Source: Gymnogyps californianus (Eukaryota; Chordata; Aves; Accipitriformes; Cathartidae). Taken from it: DNA of 64,000 nt. Under the pieces are notes generated by a model. That model searched no databases, was not told the origin of the DNA, and saw only the letters and a program-made list of their open reading frames with translations. Below are positions 50,291-62,796 of this stretch, piece by piece. The position numbers and the translations under genes were made by a program. The stretch is taken from assembly GCF_018139145.2 (NCBI RefSeq), contig NC_059471.1, positions 84,528,520 through 84,592,519 on the forward strand, in the 5' to 3' direction. Within the stretch, counting starts at the first letter, position 1; the number at the start of each line of letters is the position of its first letter.

Positions 50291-52261
50291 ACCCACACCT
50301 TCTGACTGAAGAAGCCCCTAAGCAACAGGCTGTGGGTGAGAGAGTTTACTGGGGCAGCATGACCACAAACTTACTCTATGCACCTGCTCTCTGCCTGAGC
50401 GCTTTTCGTATTACCTGATGGTGGGCACAGGGAGGGACAGAGGTTTCTGGGCCACATGGGACCTGTAAACCCTTTGATACATGTCATCAGTATGGCTCTA
50501 GACTGTCCAAAGACAGCTGGAGTCTCGCTTCTGGAGTACAGTGACTGCCATGGGTCTGAGCTATTCTCCCCACACAGCAAGACCCAGGGAGGGGAACCTG
50601 GGACCTAGCAAAGATGCTGGGAGATGGGTCATCTCCCATCACCATTCCCTTTGGCACTTGCTCCTGGGGAGCAGTACCAGCCTGTGCACAGCAAGCCCAG
50701 CCACATCCACCCTGCCTCTCATCAGGAAGGAAGAATGCAAATGACCCAGGCACCCCATCTAGAGGCAACACGGTAGGCAGGGTGTTGGTGGCACTTCATC
50801 AAATGATACCTTCTCATTTCTCAGAGCTGGGGGAAGATTTTCTCCACCTCTGATTCAGGACTGAGCACTGACAACACAACTGAGCCCTATATAACTGATG
50901 AGTACAAGTTATGTGATGTCACGACTGATGCAATGACATCCCTTGCTGATCACTGCAATGTATTCCAAACCATTCTAGTATAGTTCAAACAAAATATAGC
51001 AAAATGTTCAGTGCAAGGGAGGCATAAAATGGAGATGTATGAAGTAAAAACACATCCTCGTTGCAGGAGGTAAGGAAAATTCAAGTTCTTTCATTAGGCA
51101 GCAATTAAAATGCAGTTTATAGAGCAGGAAAACAGAATACTATTGAACAACTGTAAGGTGGGTGAGCTAATCGTTAACTGATTCTATTATGTTGCCTTCT
51201 CCCAAAATTGAAGTGATTTCCCTCTAAATTAGAATGAATTTAGAGTGTATTTCCTGATTACATCTTACATAATGATGCAGAGGATGGTGCTTCTGTTCAC
51301 ATTTCCTTTCTCCTTTAATAAAACATGCCTGATAAGAAAATTAGCTAACTGTTCCCATTAGCCATTTTGAACACAGTGTATCCCACCCTTACGTCAGGCA
51401 ACTGGTAGGTAGGCTGTGAAACACAATCAGCTTTGAGCCCATCACGAACGGGTTTGATGTAATTGATACTCCACAAATTACGTCCACTTCACTAACTACA
51501 CAGCATGGGTGTCTATGTGTTCATATCAAGAGGCAGTTTTGCTGGGTAAGGAATTTAGGACTGGTTTCAGAAGGAGCTCAGCTGCCAGATTTTTCTTTTG
51601 GCACCCCCGGGAATTACCGCAGTTCAGAGTGTTTTACAAAATGAAGGAATCCCCTATCCACTCATTTCTGAAGCAGTGCTGCAGCTGTCTGGAGAAGGCA
51701 GGCTCTGAACAGCAAAAAAAAAATGCACATCTGCACTTGCACGGCCCTTTCCTTGCCATGCTGTACGGTGCACTGATGGCTTGTGGATGCTCTTTGTGCC
51801 TGTTCATGGAGCTGTGTTTTGCCACAGGGTGACACTGCCATTCATCTTGTGGCTGCAGCGTGCTGCGACTCAAATTGCAGCTCCCCCACTCCAGAAATAG
51901 CAGCTTGCCTCTGGGAGAGGTCAGCCACGGCTGACTGCTTCATGTCAGCTGCATCCGCTGTGGAGGTTTCCAAATCTGTCCTGCCTGATTGCTCATTGCC
52001 TTTCTCATCTTCGGGACTTGTCTCTCAAGAGGTTCTGCATTACCTCCCCACGGCTCTGCCCCAGGGCAGGAGACAACGTCCACACAGAGCTGTCACCCTG
52101 CATACCTTATAGCCCTGTAAAATCCTGTACGTAGGCAAAGTTTTCACAAATCGACCACAGGGCAGTTCTTAGACATCCTCTGCTCTGAGTTTGTGGCTCA
52201 AGGGAGCTATAAATTAGGGATTTCGGATACACCACAGTGCTACAGGCAACTTCTAAGAGGG
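50291..52261. other. Non-coding stretch, no gene supported
   Basis: Unique DNA. A short motif near 50917-50940 (GATGTCACGACTGATGCAATGACATC) contains imperfect CRE/AP-1-like half-sites; this is motif likeness only. Frames of about 107-109 codons at 51509-52112 are unrecognised. Confidence 0.5.
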
Positions 52262-52530
52262 CTCTTAAGACTATAAACACAGCCAGACTCAGAGCAAGGG
52301 TCTTTTAGTCTAACAGCCTCTTTCCGAAAGATGTTTAAGAATAGAGTGTGAAAAACAGTCCTCTGCCCTTACAGATCCTCCCAGCCTCTAGAAACCAACA
52401 TTTTAAGGAGTTCTTGAGCTAGAGGTCACATATTCATCACTGTATGTAATAGCGCTTTTCTCCATGAGCTTACCTAATTCCCTTCAAACTCATTTTTCTT
52501 TTTGGATAAATCCATGAACCTTTTGACAGT
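52262..52530 (-). mobile_element. Degraded CR1 LINE 3' fragment, minus orientation
   Basis: In plus sense the order is CAGACTCAGAGCAAGGGTCT, then TAGTCTAACAGCCTC, and later CTCCATGAGCTTACCTAATTC. This follows the reverse complement of a reptile-type CR1 3' end, where 'aattagataagttcatgga' is followed by a 'gaccttggtctgac...' motif. The divergence is high, so the family call is moderate. Confidence 0.55.
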
Positions 52531-54041
52531 GAGATTTGGGTTTTGTTTTTCTTTTTTTCTCATTTTGCTCATGTTCTGGCGTGCGTTACAATAAACAGTC
52601 AAGATGTGGGGATGGCAGGTTGTACCAGAGGGCTGGAGATCATCTGCTGACCCCCAGGACCATTTCTGCCCAGACAGGTACTCCTTCCCTGGCTCCTGAG
52701 CCCACCTCACAAGCAAACACACTGCTCTGCCGTGGCGGCGGACCGCTCCTGATCCTCCTTTTCCCAGCTGTTTGGAGGATAGCAGCAAGGGCAGCAGATG
52801 GGGGCACGGAGTGAGCCCAGTGTGGGGGAGGTGGGTAGTGCTTTTGGGAATTGCTGAGTCTGTTGCTTATGTGGTCCATGTGGTCTAAGCCAGAAATGTA
52901 AATACCTGAGGAGCTCATGCACATGGGGTCATTCACCAGGAAGTGGGAGCAGAGGTGAAATACTCCATATTCTCCCCAAGACCTCCTCCCCAGAGTTCCT
53001 ACAGAGTTCCCCTCCTCCACTCCCCCCAAGCCTTGCCTGTCCTGCCCTGCTGCTGACCAAGAGCTGGCCTCCCTCATTCCCCCAGGGAGCTTCATGGCCC
53101 TCCCAGGCAGGCTGGGCTGGCCCTAGGGCATGAGGGGGCTGGAAGTGCAGGTGAGGACAGTGCAGGGATGCAGGGAGGCACTCGCAGGAGATGGGACCAT
53201 TCCCAGAGTCGGTGCTGATTTTGCTGCTGAAGCCATAGTACGGCCGGTCCGGCTGCGACTGGTGTGGCTGCTGTGTGCTTTCCTCCTGCTTGCTCTTGCT
53301 GTTTGCGTCATGTCAGGGCTGCTCGTGTAACAGCTTTGGCTGCTCTTTCTTTTCGGTGGGTAACTCATTTTCCAGAAATGTCATTCCAGCACCATTCATG
53401 AGACTAAATGTCACTTTATTTTTTTTAAATTACTGATGGGTATAATTAACATGAATTACCGTAATATATATTAAGTATCACAAATTATTCCCTTGCCGAA
53501 GACCACATTTCTCTTTAACTCTTGATGTGGAGCCTAAGTTATAGTACAGCACTGTGAAGGCAAGCACTCTTTTTACGAGATCTGCCTTGGCAGGTGTTAA
53601 AAAGATGATTTCTGGGACAGTGACAAGAAGCATTTTAATTTTTACACACTCTTAGTCTTAACCTGGGGTCACTACAACTGGCAGAGCACAGCAATAGACT
53701 CTTATTGCACCAAAGCACATAGTCCATGGCACTCATGTTGTTTTTACGGCTTGTAGCATGCATTATCCAAAACATATGGGCATCGGTAATCAACTAGATG
53801 GATAGGGATGTGAAAGAAAGCACACAGGAAGTGGCTTAGAATTAGTGCCTAAGTAACGAAGCGAGGTAACTGGCATTATTATCCCGTTCTCCATGTGTAG
53901 TAGTGCATACAATCCCAGCCGTAGATCAGGATCTTGTTTTGTTAGATGATTTACTAATAGAAAATGGAAAGAAAATCCCAGTCCCCAAGAGCATTACATA
54001 GTAGTTCCTACGTGTGTGTGCTTTTAGAAAAAAAAGCCTAC
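52531..54041. other. Non-coding stretch, no gene supported
   Basis: Unique DNA, GC-richer to 53340. A plus frame at 53130-53330 ends in a hydrophobic stretch (WLLCAFLLLALAVCVMSGLL), and the complementary strand carries a Ser/Arg-rich frame. Neither is recognised; the hydrophobicity follows from CTG-rich sequence. Confidence 0.4.
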
Positions 54042-54216
54042 TCTCCATTATCTGAGCCACAACTTTGGCAATTGTGTTTAGCTGGAGTAGTAGCAACCAC
54101 CTCCGAAGGACCTCAGATCCAAGAGCTACACAGATGGTAGAAACGGACACAGCAATTCCATTAAAAATAATAATAGTCAATGTGTGGAGGTTACAGGTGA
54201 AAGTAACATATTGGAC
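54042..54216 (-). CDS. Candidate membrane-segment exon, minus strand, unrecognised
   Basis: In minus sense a strong acceptor (TTTTCCTTTTCTTGCAG) precedes 54216. It opens 58 codons, while the other two frames stop early (about codons 8 and 13). The peptide includes a hydrophobic helix-like segment TLTIIIFNGIAVSVSTICVA and a second block LRRWLLLLQLNTIAKVVAQI, like one or two membrane passes. The donor is weak (GAGA|GTAGGC at 54041), and the frame stays open well past it to 53926. That makes an unspliced frame of 105 codons the alternative. I do not recognise the family. A degenerate retroviral remnant was considered but no adjoining retroviral sequence is visible. Confidence 0.3.
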
Positions 54217-54660
54217 CTGCAAGAAAAGGAAAAGACAAAGCATGAATTAGAGTCTGTTCTGGGAGGACATTTAGACAATCATAGAACAAAAATAGCTAGA
54301 TGAAGAAAGACCCCAGAAAAATGGAACTGGCAAAAGAAAGGCATATTTTGAAATGGCAACAAAAGAGTGAATCACGCTTGAGAGCTGAGAAGCTGAATGA
54401 AAGTGCTAAGGTCAATGGGATGGTAGACAACGATAAGAGGAGAAAGTTAAGAGGAGCCTAGTCATTTGATAACTCAGCTATAAGGAAGAAAATTTGAGAG
54501 TTACAGAGAAAGAAAGAAAAGACTGAGAACAAAAGACAAAGTAAAAAAAAGAGGTAGAGTTTGGTCCTGGAACACCGACGAAGCCGAAGAAGGAATAGGA
54601 AGCGGGAATCAAGAGCACTACAGAAATCAAGAAACAGCAAGTTCTGCAAAACTAGAAGTA
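54217..54660. repeat. Purine-rich tract on plus strand
   Basis: About 430 bases dominated by A and G (AAAGAAAGAAAAGACTGAGA type sequence), hence pyrimidine-rich in minus sense and directly upstream of the acceptor of the 54042-54216 candidate. It accounts for the Phe/Leu-rich minus frame at 54458-54649, which should not be called a protein. Confidence 0.6.
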
Positions 54661-57600
54661 TAGCAATCTAAAAATCAGAGTATCCTTTCTTTTCTCTGAG
54701 GCACGAGAACAATTTGATTATATGATTGGTTTGATACACATATGAAAAGAGATTTTGCAGAATGAGAAATGTTTCAGTTACAGCTTGAGAAAAATACCCG
54801 TGTTTCTGAAAAAAGCATGGAAGAAAATATCATTGCTCGTGAGGCAAGTGGGAGTGAAAAGGGGAAGAGATCTGTATTTGTGATGATCATTGTACATTTT
54901 AGAAACTAAAATTTATACTTCAAGGTATATGGGAAAATCAATGAGAAATAGTATAGATATGATATCAAAGACAAATAAATCATCCAAATTTTCCATTAGA
55001 AGAACTGATGTTTGATTGTGAACAGGATTTCTGAGAGCTACACAGCATACAGGAATAATAAAAAACTTTTTTTCTCTGAAACCCAAAAATGTATTTAAAA
55101 ATAAGCTGTAGAGAATTAAAGCAGAAGACAGATGCATAGATGCACTTGCCTTGAAAATAAGAAATTCCCTAAATGCTCATTTACTTTCAACCAGTAGTTT
55201 TAATATCTAAAGCAGGTTGTAGGTTTTTATTTTCCTCTAATATGAGTTAATAAAGCGTTCAGCTCACCTTTAACAACAAATCCCAAGGTAGGGCTCACAG
55301 GGAGGATGTGCAATCACCGTTTGAAGCAGAAGACCGTCGGGCAGACTATCGTGGGGCCACGGTTTCTGCTGGACAAAACCCTGCAGCCTGTGTTTCGGGG
55401 TGCTGGTATCCCTCTGAATTCCTGCGGAATGTGGGAACCCAGTCTTCTCCCCAAAGCAAGGCGCCGCCAGTTCGCTGGTGGCCACCCCTGCAGCTCTGCC
55501 AGGGTGGGAGCCCTTAGCCTGTAGCTCCTCCTGAGCTCTGGCCTGAGCTGGCACCGGCAGACGTTGCCATCCAGAGAGAAGAGAGCACCCCTCTTATCAT
55601 AGCATGTGCAAAACAGTGAGAAAGACATAAATGATGGCTTTGAACATCTTACATTATGGAGCAATTAGCTTTTATTTATGTGGAAATATGGAAAATTCGG
55701 TAAGGGACAGCAGCCGTGGGGTACGGAGAGAAATGAACTGCAAGACGACGTTAAAGGCTGAAAACCTTGTCCTTACCACAAGCAAGAAAAGACCTCACCT
55801 CTCTCAGAGTGAGGATCTGCTGGTTTCTGCAAGATGTGCCCAGGTGAGAGAATATGGTTCCCAGCAGCCATCTCCTGCGGCTTTCTCAGATCAAGAGGAT
55901 AAGGGTGACTGCTGTGTCCTTGTGCCAGCGAGAAGCAGCACCCAAGCCTCCCAGATCCTGTGGCCCCAGGCCCTCCCTGTTGGACCCTTGTGGCAAGCAT
56001 GAGAGAAAGTATCTAGTGACACCCAACTCCATGTTCGTACAAATGTGTTAAGATAGGTCTGCACCAGATAGCTGAATCGGTCCAGGAGTGCTGCTGGTTC
56101 TCCAAGAGGAGTCATTCCTCTCCTTAGAGAGTTATGGGCCACCTGTGGGTGTCTGAGCCAGCCTCATCTTCTAAACTTGCATAGAGCTCCCAGTTGTAGC
56201 CCAGGGATTTTAAGAAGTTGTTGAAATACCAGCAAGCCTCAAGCTGCAGATTCCCCATGCCTGTTGTGAGTAGCCTGTTGCAAAACTGGATCAATCATTG
56301 CAATAACTCCATTTACTAAGGAAAGGAATTTGGTACCTCTGTTCAACCCCTGTTGTGCAGTCTACCTCTGACTGCTTGGATTTATAGCCTCTTTTCTTTT
56401 TCTGACCAAAGGCAAATTCATGTATGTCCAGACTCTCCATTTTCCTCTAACCACCAGAAAGATCACTCGTTCAATCTATTGTCTGCACTAATGCGCTAAG
56501 TACTCATGCAGTCTCTGAACATGCTCCAAAAAATACTTCTGAGTGCAGGAATTTAGCAACTGCACTTATCTGAACAGCTTTCATCCTGTTCGTCAGATCT
56601 TTTAACTGATCATTATGATTCTAGGGGATTAAGCGATAAGCCTGGAGGATGCTGCAAGTGAGGGAGCTGTGTCATTGCCTTGCAAACCAGGAGCTCAGCC
56701 CTGTTGAGGGCATCTCTGAGCATCCCTGTTGTCTATGGTGCCAGCGGCCACATGTCAGAAGGACTGTGGGGATCTGAGAAGTCCATCAATGCCATGTTGA
56801 GCATCCAAACTTATTTTTGTTTTATGCTGCTCAGGATAAAAGTCTTTGCCATCCTTTCAATAGGCTGCTGTCAATTAATTTAGTGCTGATGCTATCTAAG
56901 CTTTCAGACAGCGCTGACATTTTCATTATTTGGCAAACTCGCCTTTCATTATCCACTTTGCCTCTCATACAAGCTCCATAAGGGCTGAGATTTACCCTAA
57001 GTAACAGCAAATTGAATACATTTTCTCACTGAGAGAAATCGTTTAATCTGCAGAGATCAAATAGCAGAATACTTGTACAGCAACAATTCAACTGAAAATT
57101 GAATTGCCAGGCGCTCACGCCATCCTAAGGAGCAACAGCAAGTCAACAGCAGGGAGATACTATTTCCCAGCTCTCTTTCTTTAATCTACCAACAAGGAGT
57201 GGACAGAAAAGGAACCACAGCTCAATAGGCAGGGAGGTCCCCTTTTCACGTTTTCTCCAGGCTCAAGTTTTACAGACACATGATGAAAACATTTTTCTGC
57301 CTTTGTTGGTTTGCAAACATAAGGATTGAAACATATGGATTGTCATCAATACTTGCAGACAAAGTGAGGACTCTTATCTTGACTATTGGAGAGCAATAAT
57401 AAAGGACATTTTTCACAATTTTTTCCCCTATTCTTACATAAAGCTATGCTCCTTTTCTGTTTTCAGTTGTTCTCCTATGAAATAGTCATTCAGACCCAAA
57501 TTCCAGGCACTTTCATATGCATGTGGGTGGCAGAGGGAAATAAAATACAACCTTATAAACACAAATGACATGATGTGAACATGAAACCTTGTTAGAATTC

Positions 57601-60600
57601 TGTACCTATGCTAAGCTAAGGAAAACTAGGGAAATTTGAATTCAGATGACTTAAGGAATACAGTTCAACTTTCTGCTGCCTTTATTGTGAATGAAGTTGT
57701 TGACATTTTTCTCACAGAACAATTTTTCCTGAAAAAGATCTGAAGAAGAAAAAAACACCCAGTGGAAACACATTGACTTGAAAGAATTTTTTTTTCCATT
57801 TTCTGTTTTATTTTCTCATAATAACACATAACTTTTAATACACAAAGGTTAAAAAGCTTCTGTGAAATGCTTCAGATGATTATTTTTCTTCATAAGGAAA
57901 ATCCACAATTTCAAGTTTTAACTGAACAAAAAAGAGCATGGTGCAAACTCTCACCATTTCTCTTGGGACAGACTTTACAGGCTCTCTCTGGAACAGTTTT
58001 AAGCTCTGTGAGTAACTTGCAAGATGTGCATTGACCGGCAAGAGAGGCCAGAGCGTCATGTGTTGTCCTTGGCAGGTCTTGAGCCCAAGCGCAAGCCCCC
58101 AGTGCAGACCCCCAGCTCCCACTTCCATTTGTTCTGCTCCTCTCTGTGGGCCAGGAGAGGATTTCACCCAGCGCCCTGCCTCCCACAGCTGGAGACAGCA
58201 GCATCCTTCCTATTGTAATATCACCCCGCTCCCAGCACTATGCTGATAAGATTTTGAACTGCTATTTATAGAGGCTCTTTCATGTCTTTTCTTCCAGTCT
58301 ATGTCTTTCATATCCTCTGAACAGACAGAGTAGGAATTTGCCCGATATGCCTTACAATCTTTTGTGAGAAACTCAGCCTCCTCTGGATTAAATTTCTTTG
58401 CTTTTCTTTGCAGAAATCTCTGCATCTGACTGAAACTCTGCAAAGCCCAAATGCTTCCCCCCCCCATTTCATTTACAGGGGGCTGTATGGCCTTCAAACA
58501 AAATACAGAAGGGCATTTTTCACATTGGGTCTTCCATTGAAAGGCAGACTGATTGATAACAAATATGGGGAAGCAGAAAAAGTACAACAGTGTGAGAAAA
58601 ATCATTCAGCCCAGCAGATTCAAATCATGAGGGAACATATTTTCATTTGCGATGTGACTAGCAGCCTGCAGGGGGTAAGGGAGTGGCAACACGTTCCCTC
58701 TCCCAAGAGGAAAAGGCACCCCTTTTTTCACATCACAGCTGATGTGTTAATGTCAAATCTGACACATTTGTCATGACAGAAAATTTCTGCTAGCTAAAAA
58801 CAACTGTTTCATAGAAACTACTATGAAAGGGTTGCTGAATACCGATGAGCACCAGATTCTAATGCATTTCCTGAGACACGCAGGGAGTGCCCAATTTCAG
58901 ACATCAAATATTAGCTGTAGCACATAGAAGATATGGATGCGGTGCATCCAAATTGAAACTAAGCCTCAAGACAAAATACCCCATGCAACTTCCGTGGGCT
59001 AAAGCAATGCACCTTATATGCAAAGCCAAAATGTGTTATAGTCTAATTAAAGTTGCAAAAGTCTAATCAAAGAGTCATCACTAGTCTAGCTACAATGATA
59101 CTTAAAGCTATTGTCCAAATTATATAATTATTACAGGAAAAGCCTAATTAATAATACAGTATAAATTGTGCTGCATGAACTCTCTTGTATCCACCCTTCC
59201 TGTGGTGTATTGTTGACCTTTCCCCTGGCCTTCTGGTTCCTAAGTTCAGTGGCACCAGTCTTCCCTGAGAGGAATGGGGGTCGTGACATGTCCTCAGCAT
59301 CCCACCTTCTTCCCTGGGGGGAATCTCACGTTGATAGTGGGGGTTATGGTTACATGTTAGGTAACACAGACTGCTTATTTACCCTTTCTTCATTAGTCTT
59401 CATTCCTCCTTAGACCTGTTTTCTCTGCATATGATACATTTTATATATGTTGGATGCTTGTTTCCCCTGTGTTATCCCTAAAACCTGTTTTAACCAGGTC
59501 CCAGGGCTGGTTGAATTCCTCTAGTCACAAGTAATCGACCTCTTTGGACTTACATTTCTAGTTCTTGGGCCACTGTTACCATCCTGTGCCCACACTTTCA
59601 AGGCCTCTCTCACCTCATTCTTGTAGTTTTTGGGGCCCTTGTTGTCCTCCAGATTTTCTTCAACAGTCTTCATGCTATGGTTTCCTGCTAACATAACTGA
59701 TATTTAACAACAGCACAACCTAGCCACACATACATCCTTGTTCTAGGGGCATTAATAGTTCACTCTACAAAAATGGTGATCTGTTATAAAGCAGCTAGAT
59801 AGATAGTTACATATAGATATAATGGTTTGTTAACTACTTGTCATTAATACTCCTTATAGTAATATCACTTGTATGTTATCAAAACAGCTTTATGGCATTT
59901 GTGATGCACAGCTGGTGCAATCTGATTGGGGCAGGAGGCTTGCACAGTGCGCAGCTCCCTTGTGCTTCCTGAGCTAGAGCCTCGGCTGCTGCCCAGTGGG
60001 TGGGAGCCGCAAGGTGAGTGCCTGCCAGGGGAAGAGCTGGATCAGTACTCTGTAAAGGGTGGTAGAGTGATCATCCGGGGCAGCTCTGCACCGGGCCTTT
60101 GCCAGTGTAGCATATGCTAGTCCTTCCTTACTGTGCACCTTTTACCTACCACTCTGCAAGGCATGTTACAGGGGGACCTACTTACAGGATCATTTTGACC
60201 TGGGCTTTCATTTCTTGTTTCAGGGTGTCTAAATCCTGTCTCTGGAATGCCTTGGTCTCTGCAAAATTACTTTCTAGGTGTAAATCATTGTGCTATAAGA
60301 TTATTGTAACTCTTCACTTTGCAAGTCTAGAGATTTTCTTTTTCTAAAAAAAGCTCTGCAATCATCTGAGGTCTCCAAGTTAAACTCTCCTGTTTGTGAG
60401 TTGTGCATCACTACACTCAATAAAGCTGTGCAGACCAGCAGTTGTCCTCATTTTACGCAACTCCTCTGTATTATGATTTTCTTCTCCTTTATGTGGGTTT
60501 TCAGGGGGGCACTGAAAAAGGAGTTGGTGCAAATGGATTACTGATGGCTGTATTCAGCCCACTTTAATAGGATGCCTTAGGCAGACCAGTGGGATGTTAG

Positions 60601-61334
60601 TAGGGCCAGGAAGACTCTTTAGGGATGTTAGGAGCCTGAATGGGTAATATGAGGCCCCAGCAGGTCATTCAAAGCTCTGCAGAGGTCCCTTGGTTCCTAA
60701 TTCAGGAACATAGACTGGAGGAATAGAGTTAGATGGCATCCATTGTGACCCAACATGATGGCTTTATTCAGGAAGGTGACAAGCGATTCAGAGCACTTAA
60801 GGTCCATTACTTAGAGACCCCAGCTCTCTGTACACACACTGGAGAGAGGCAAGTGATGACCACCTTTAGAAAAGGCAAGAAGGATCCAGCTGTTGGCCCC
60901 ATCTCTGTCCTCCGGAGAGCTACAGAGGCCTGCCCAGGCATGTGAAGGAAAAGGCAAGTTAGCCTCCCCTCTTGCAGGTCCCTAGTAAGCAACGTGTTTG
61001 GACAACAGTTTCGCCTCCTCAGAGAAGTTGGCTAATCTTACAAAAATTTAACTGAGATGAAATACTGAGCAAAGAATAAGTGATGGGATCAAAGCTTTAT
61101 GATACTATTTAGTACACATGCTGCACGTTATCATATGAATGAACATAATTTTCCAAAGGCTGTTGCTTTTAATCTATTCCAAACATTCAAAAACTCAATT
61201 TCCAGTCAAACTACTGAGAACTGGATATTCCTATACAATTTCCACCTTGAAACACACAGTCATGTGACACACTTGCATATTTATCTAGGTAATGTACATG
61301 TATGTACATGGATACGTTGAAATTCTCAAACTGC
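54661..61334. other. Non-coding stretch, no gene supported
   Basis: Unique DNA. Splice-like donors occur at about 55842 (CAG|GTGAGA) and 60012 (AAG|GTGAGT) after short open frames, with no recognisable product. An 8-bp inverted repeat lies at 57084-57106, and a GATA-like AGATAGATAG patch at about 59803-59825. Frames up to 131 codons (minus, 58210-58605) are unrecognised. Confidence 0.45.
57084..57106. repeat. 8-bp inverted repeat, 7-base loop
   Basis: CAATTCAA (57084-57091) and TTGAATTG (57099-57106) are exact reverse complements, in an AT-rich but otherwise complex region. Confidence 0.5.
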
Positions 61335-61870
61335 ACCGTGGTGGGTTGACCCCAGCCAACAGCCAAACACCCACTCAGCTGCTCACTCACTCCACTCTCT
61401 TGCAGGATGGCCAGAAAATAAAAACAAGATGGGAAGACCCATGGATTGAGATCATGACAGCTGAAACAAAAGCTGTGTACAGAAGCAAAGCAAAATACAT
61501 AGTTTATTCTTTATTTCCCATCAGCAGGCAGTTGTCCAGTCACTTCCTGGAAAGCAGGGCCTTAGCACTTGTAATGGTTTATTGGGAAGACAAACACCAT
61601 AACCACAAATGTACCCCCTTCCTCCTCCTTTCCTAGAGCTTTTATTGCTGAGCACAACAACATTCGGTATGGAGTATCCCTTTGGTCAGTTCAGGTCAGC
61701 TGTCCCAGCTGCGTACCCCCCAACCTCTTGCTCACCCTCAGCCTACATGTTTGGGGGGCAGAGTGGGAAAAAGAGAAAGCCTTGACACTCTGGATGCACT
61801 GGTCAGCAATAGCCAAAACATTAGCGTGTTATCAACACTGTTTTAGTCACAAGTCGAAAACACACACAAA
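61335..61870 (-). mobile_element. Diverged LTR, older ERVL-like subfamily (copy D), minus orientation
   Basis: CACCGTGGTGGGTTGACCCC at the left, a middle block CGGTATGGAGTATCCCTTTG / GGTCAGTTCAGGTCAGCTGTC, and a right block CATTAGCGTGTTATCAACAC match copies B and C in order. Many substitutions separate it from them, so it is an older subfamily. The terminal part present in B and C (through CAGCCGAAACCAGGACA) is missing after about 61870. It is therefore truncated at what is the LTR 5' end in minus sense. No duplication can be scored. Confidence 0.8.
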
Positions 61871-62029
61871 ACATGTCTACAGATAATTCTCATCTGATTC
61901 CATGATACTCAGTTGTTCTGATTTCTTAAACTGATCTTGTCTGCTCATTTTTAGCTTTGCCTTTTCCCGCCTTTGGTTCCTCCTCTGTGGTCCGAACAGT
62001 GATGGAGTCTGAAAACACGTTATAAACCA

Positions 62030-62042
62030 AAGCTTTATTGAG
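62030..62042 (-). terminator. Poly(A) signal within the probable LTR
   Basis: AATAAA in the minus-strand context GCCTCAATAAAGCTTTGG. Coordinates approximate to a few bases. Retroviral poly(A) signals sit close upstream of the R/U5 border, which fits its distance from the proposed LTR end. Confidence 0.5.
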
Positions 62043-62296
62043 GCAGTAAGAAAGATGAGCAGGAACACGCCCATACGGCAATGCACCCGATCACCTATAG
62101 TGAACACGGGATCATAAGTGATGCCATGGCTCCGGTGGACTGCCAGGAGCACTGAATGTCCTGGGTCATCTGGCAGCAACAGCCAATTGTGCAAATGCCT
62201 TTTGAACGTGGGTGAGAGTCCCCTTGGCCCCTTGGCTCCACCAAGGTCAGTGCAACTTGAGAGAATCATACCTTACATAAATCATGTGGGCAGCAT

Positions 62297-62388
62297 CCTG
62301 CCTACGCTGCCCATGTCGCTCAAGGGGCGAGGGGTGGGCGGTGTTGGCAGTCCTGCCTAGCTGCCAATATTGGTCAAGGGGCAGGGTG
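62297..62388. repeat. Two imperfect 35-bp direct repeats
   Basis: CCTGCCTACGCTGCCC...GCTCAAGGGGCGAGG and CCTGCCTAGCTGCCAA...GGTCAAGGGGCAGGG share order and spacing, with about 17 bases between them. Resembles a duplicated U3 enhancer inside the probable LTR. Confidence 0.6.
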
Positions 62389-62790
62389 TCAGGAGGCAGG
62401 GTGTCATCCCCTAAATATCCCATAATAAATCCTGTGCAATCCTGAACTGCTTTTCCCCTGCATCCCATAATGTGTCCCACCCTTAGGCAGAACCCTCCCT
62501 TAGTCCAAAAGGTGATCTGGAGAGCTGCTCCCAGTGACTCCTCATGATGGGTTTCACGCCTGGATACTGGAGCTGAGGCCCTGCTGGGGCAGCTCGGGGT
62601 GTTTGTTCCTCTGAGTCCTTAATTTGGGCTCCCACCTGCCTTTGTGCCCCTGCGCTCCTCTGGGCATGTGGAGACAGGCCTCTGATGGGACGACGGCCCC
62701 TGGGATGGGCCTGGGAGTTGCCGGGACAGGGTGTGAATTGGGCTCCCCCGCCATTGTCTCTCCGTGCTCCTTTGTGGGTGCGGACCAGCT

Positions 62791-62796
62791 TTTATT
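62791..62796 (-). terminator. Poly(A) signal AATAAA of the candidate minus-strand terminal exon
   Basis: TTTATT on the plus strand is AATAAA in minus sense, about 210 bases downstream of the stop codon of the 63005-63226 frame and only 3 bases outside the proposed LTR edge. AATAAA occurs often by chance in AT-rich DNA, so it is supporting evidence only. Confidence 0.3.

Larger units (their letters stand above)
61988..62787 (-). mobile_element. Probable solo LTR of a second retroelement family, minus orientation
   Basis: An 800-bp block has 7-bp inverted termini: plus-strand TGGTCCG at 61988-61994 and CGGACCA at 62781-62787. In minus sense a CAATAAAGCTTTGG poly(A) motif lies about 50 bases before the end, as in the R region of an LTR. 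Upstream of it lie two imperfect direct repeats of about 35 bases (62297-62335 and 62352-62388), as in U3 enhancers. It does not resemble copies A-D. No target-site duplication is evident and no internal genes adjoin it. The family is not recognised, so LTR identity is inferred from layout. Confidence 0.5.

Noticed and set aside
53130..53330. 66-codon frame ending in a membrane-like helix
   Set aside because: The hydrophobic end comes from a CTG/CTT-rich stretch. The complementary frame is equally long and nothing else supports a gene.
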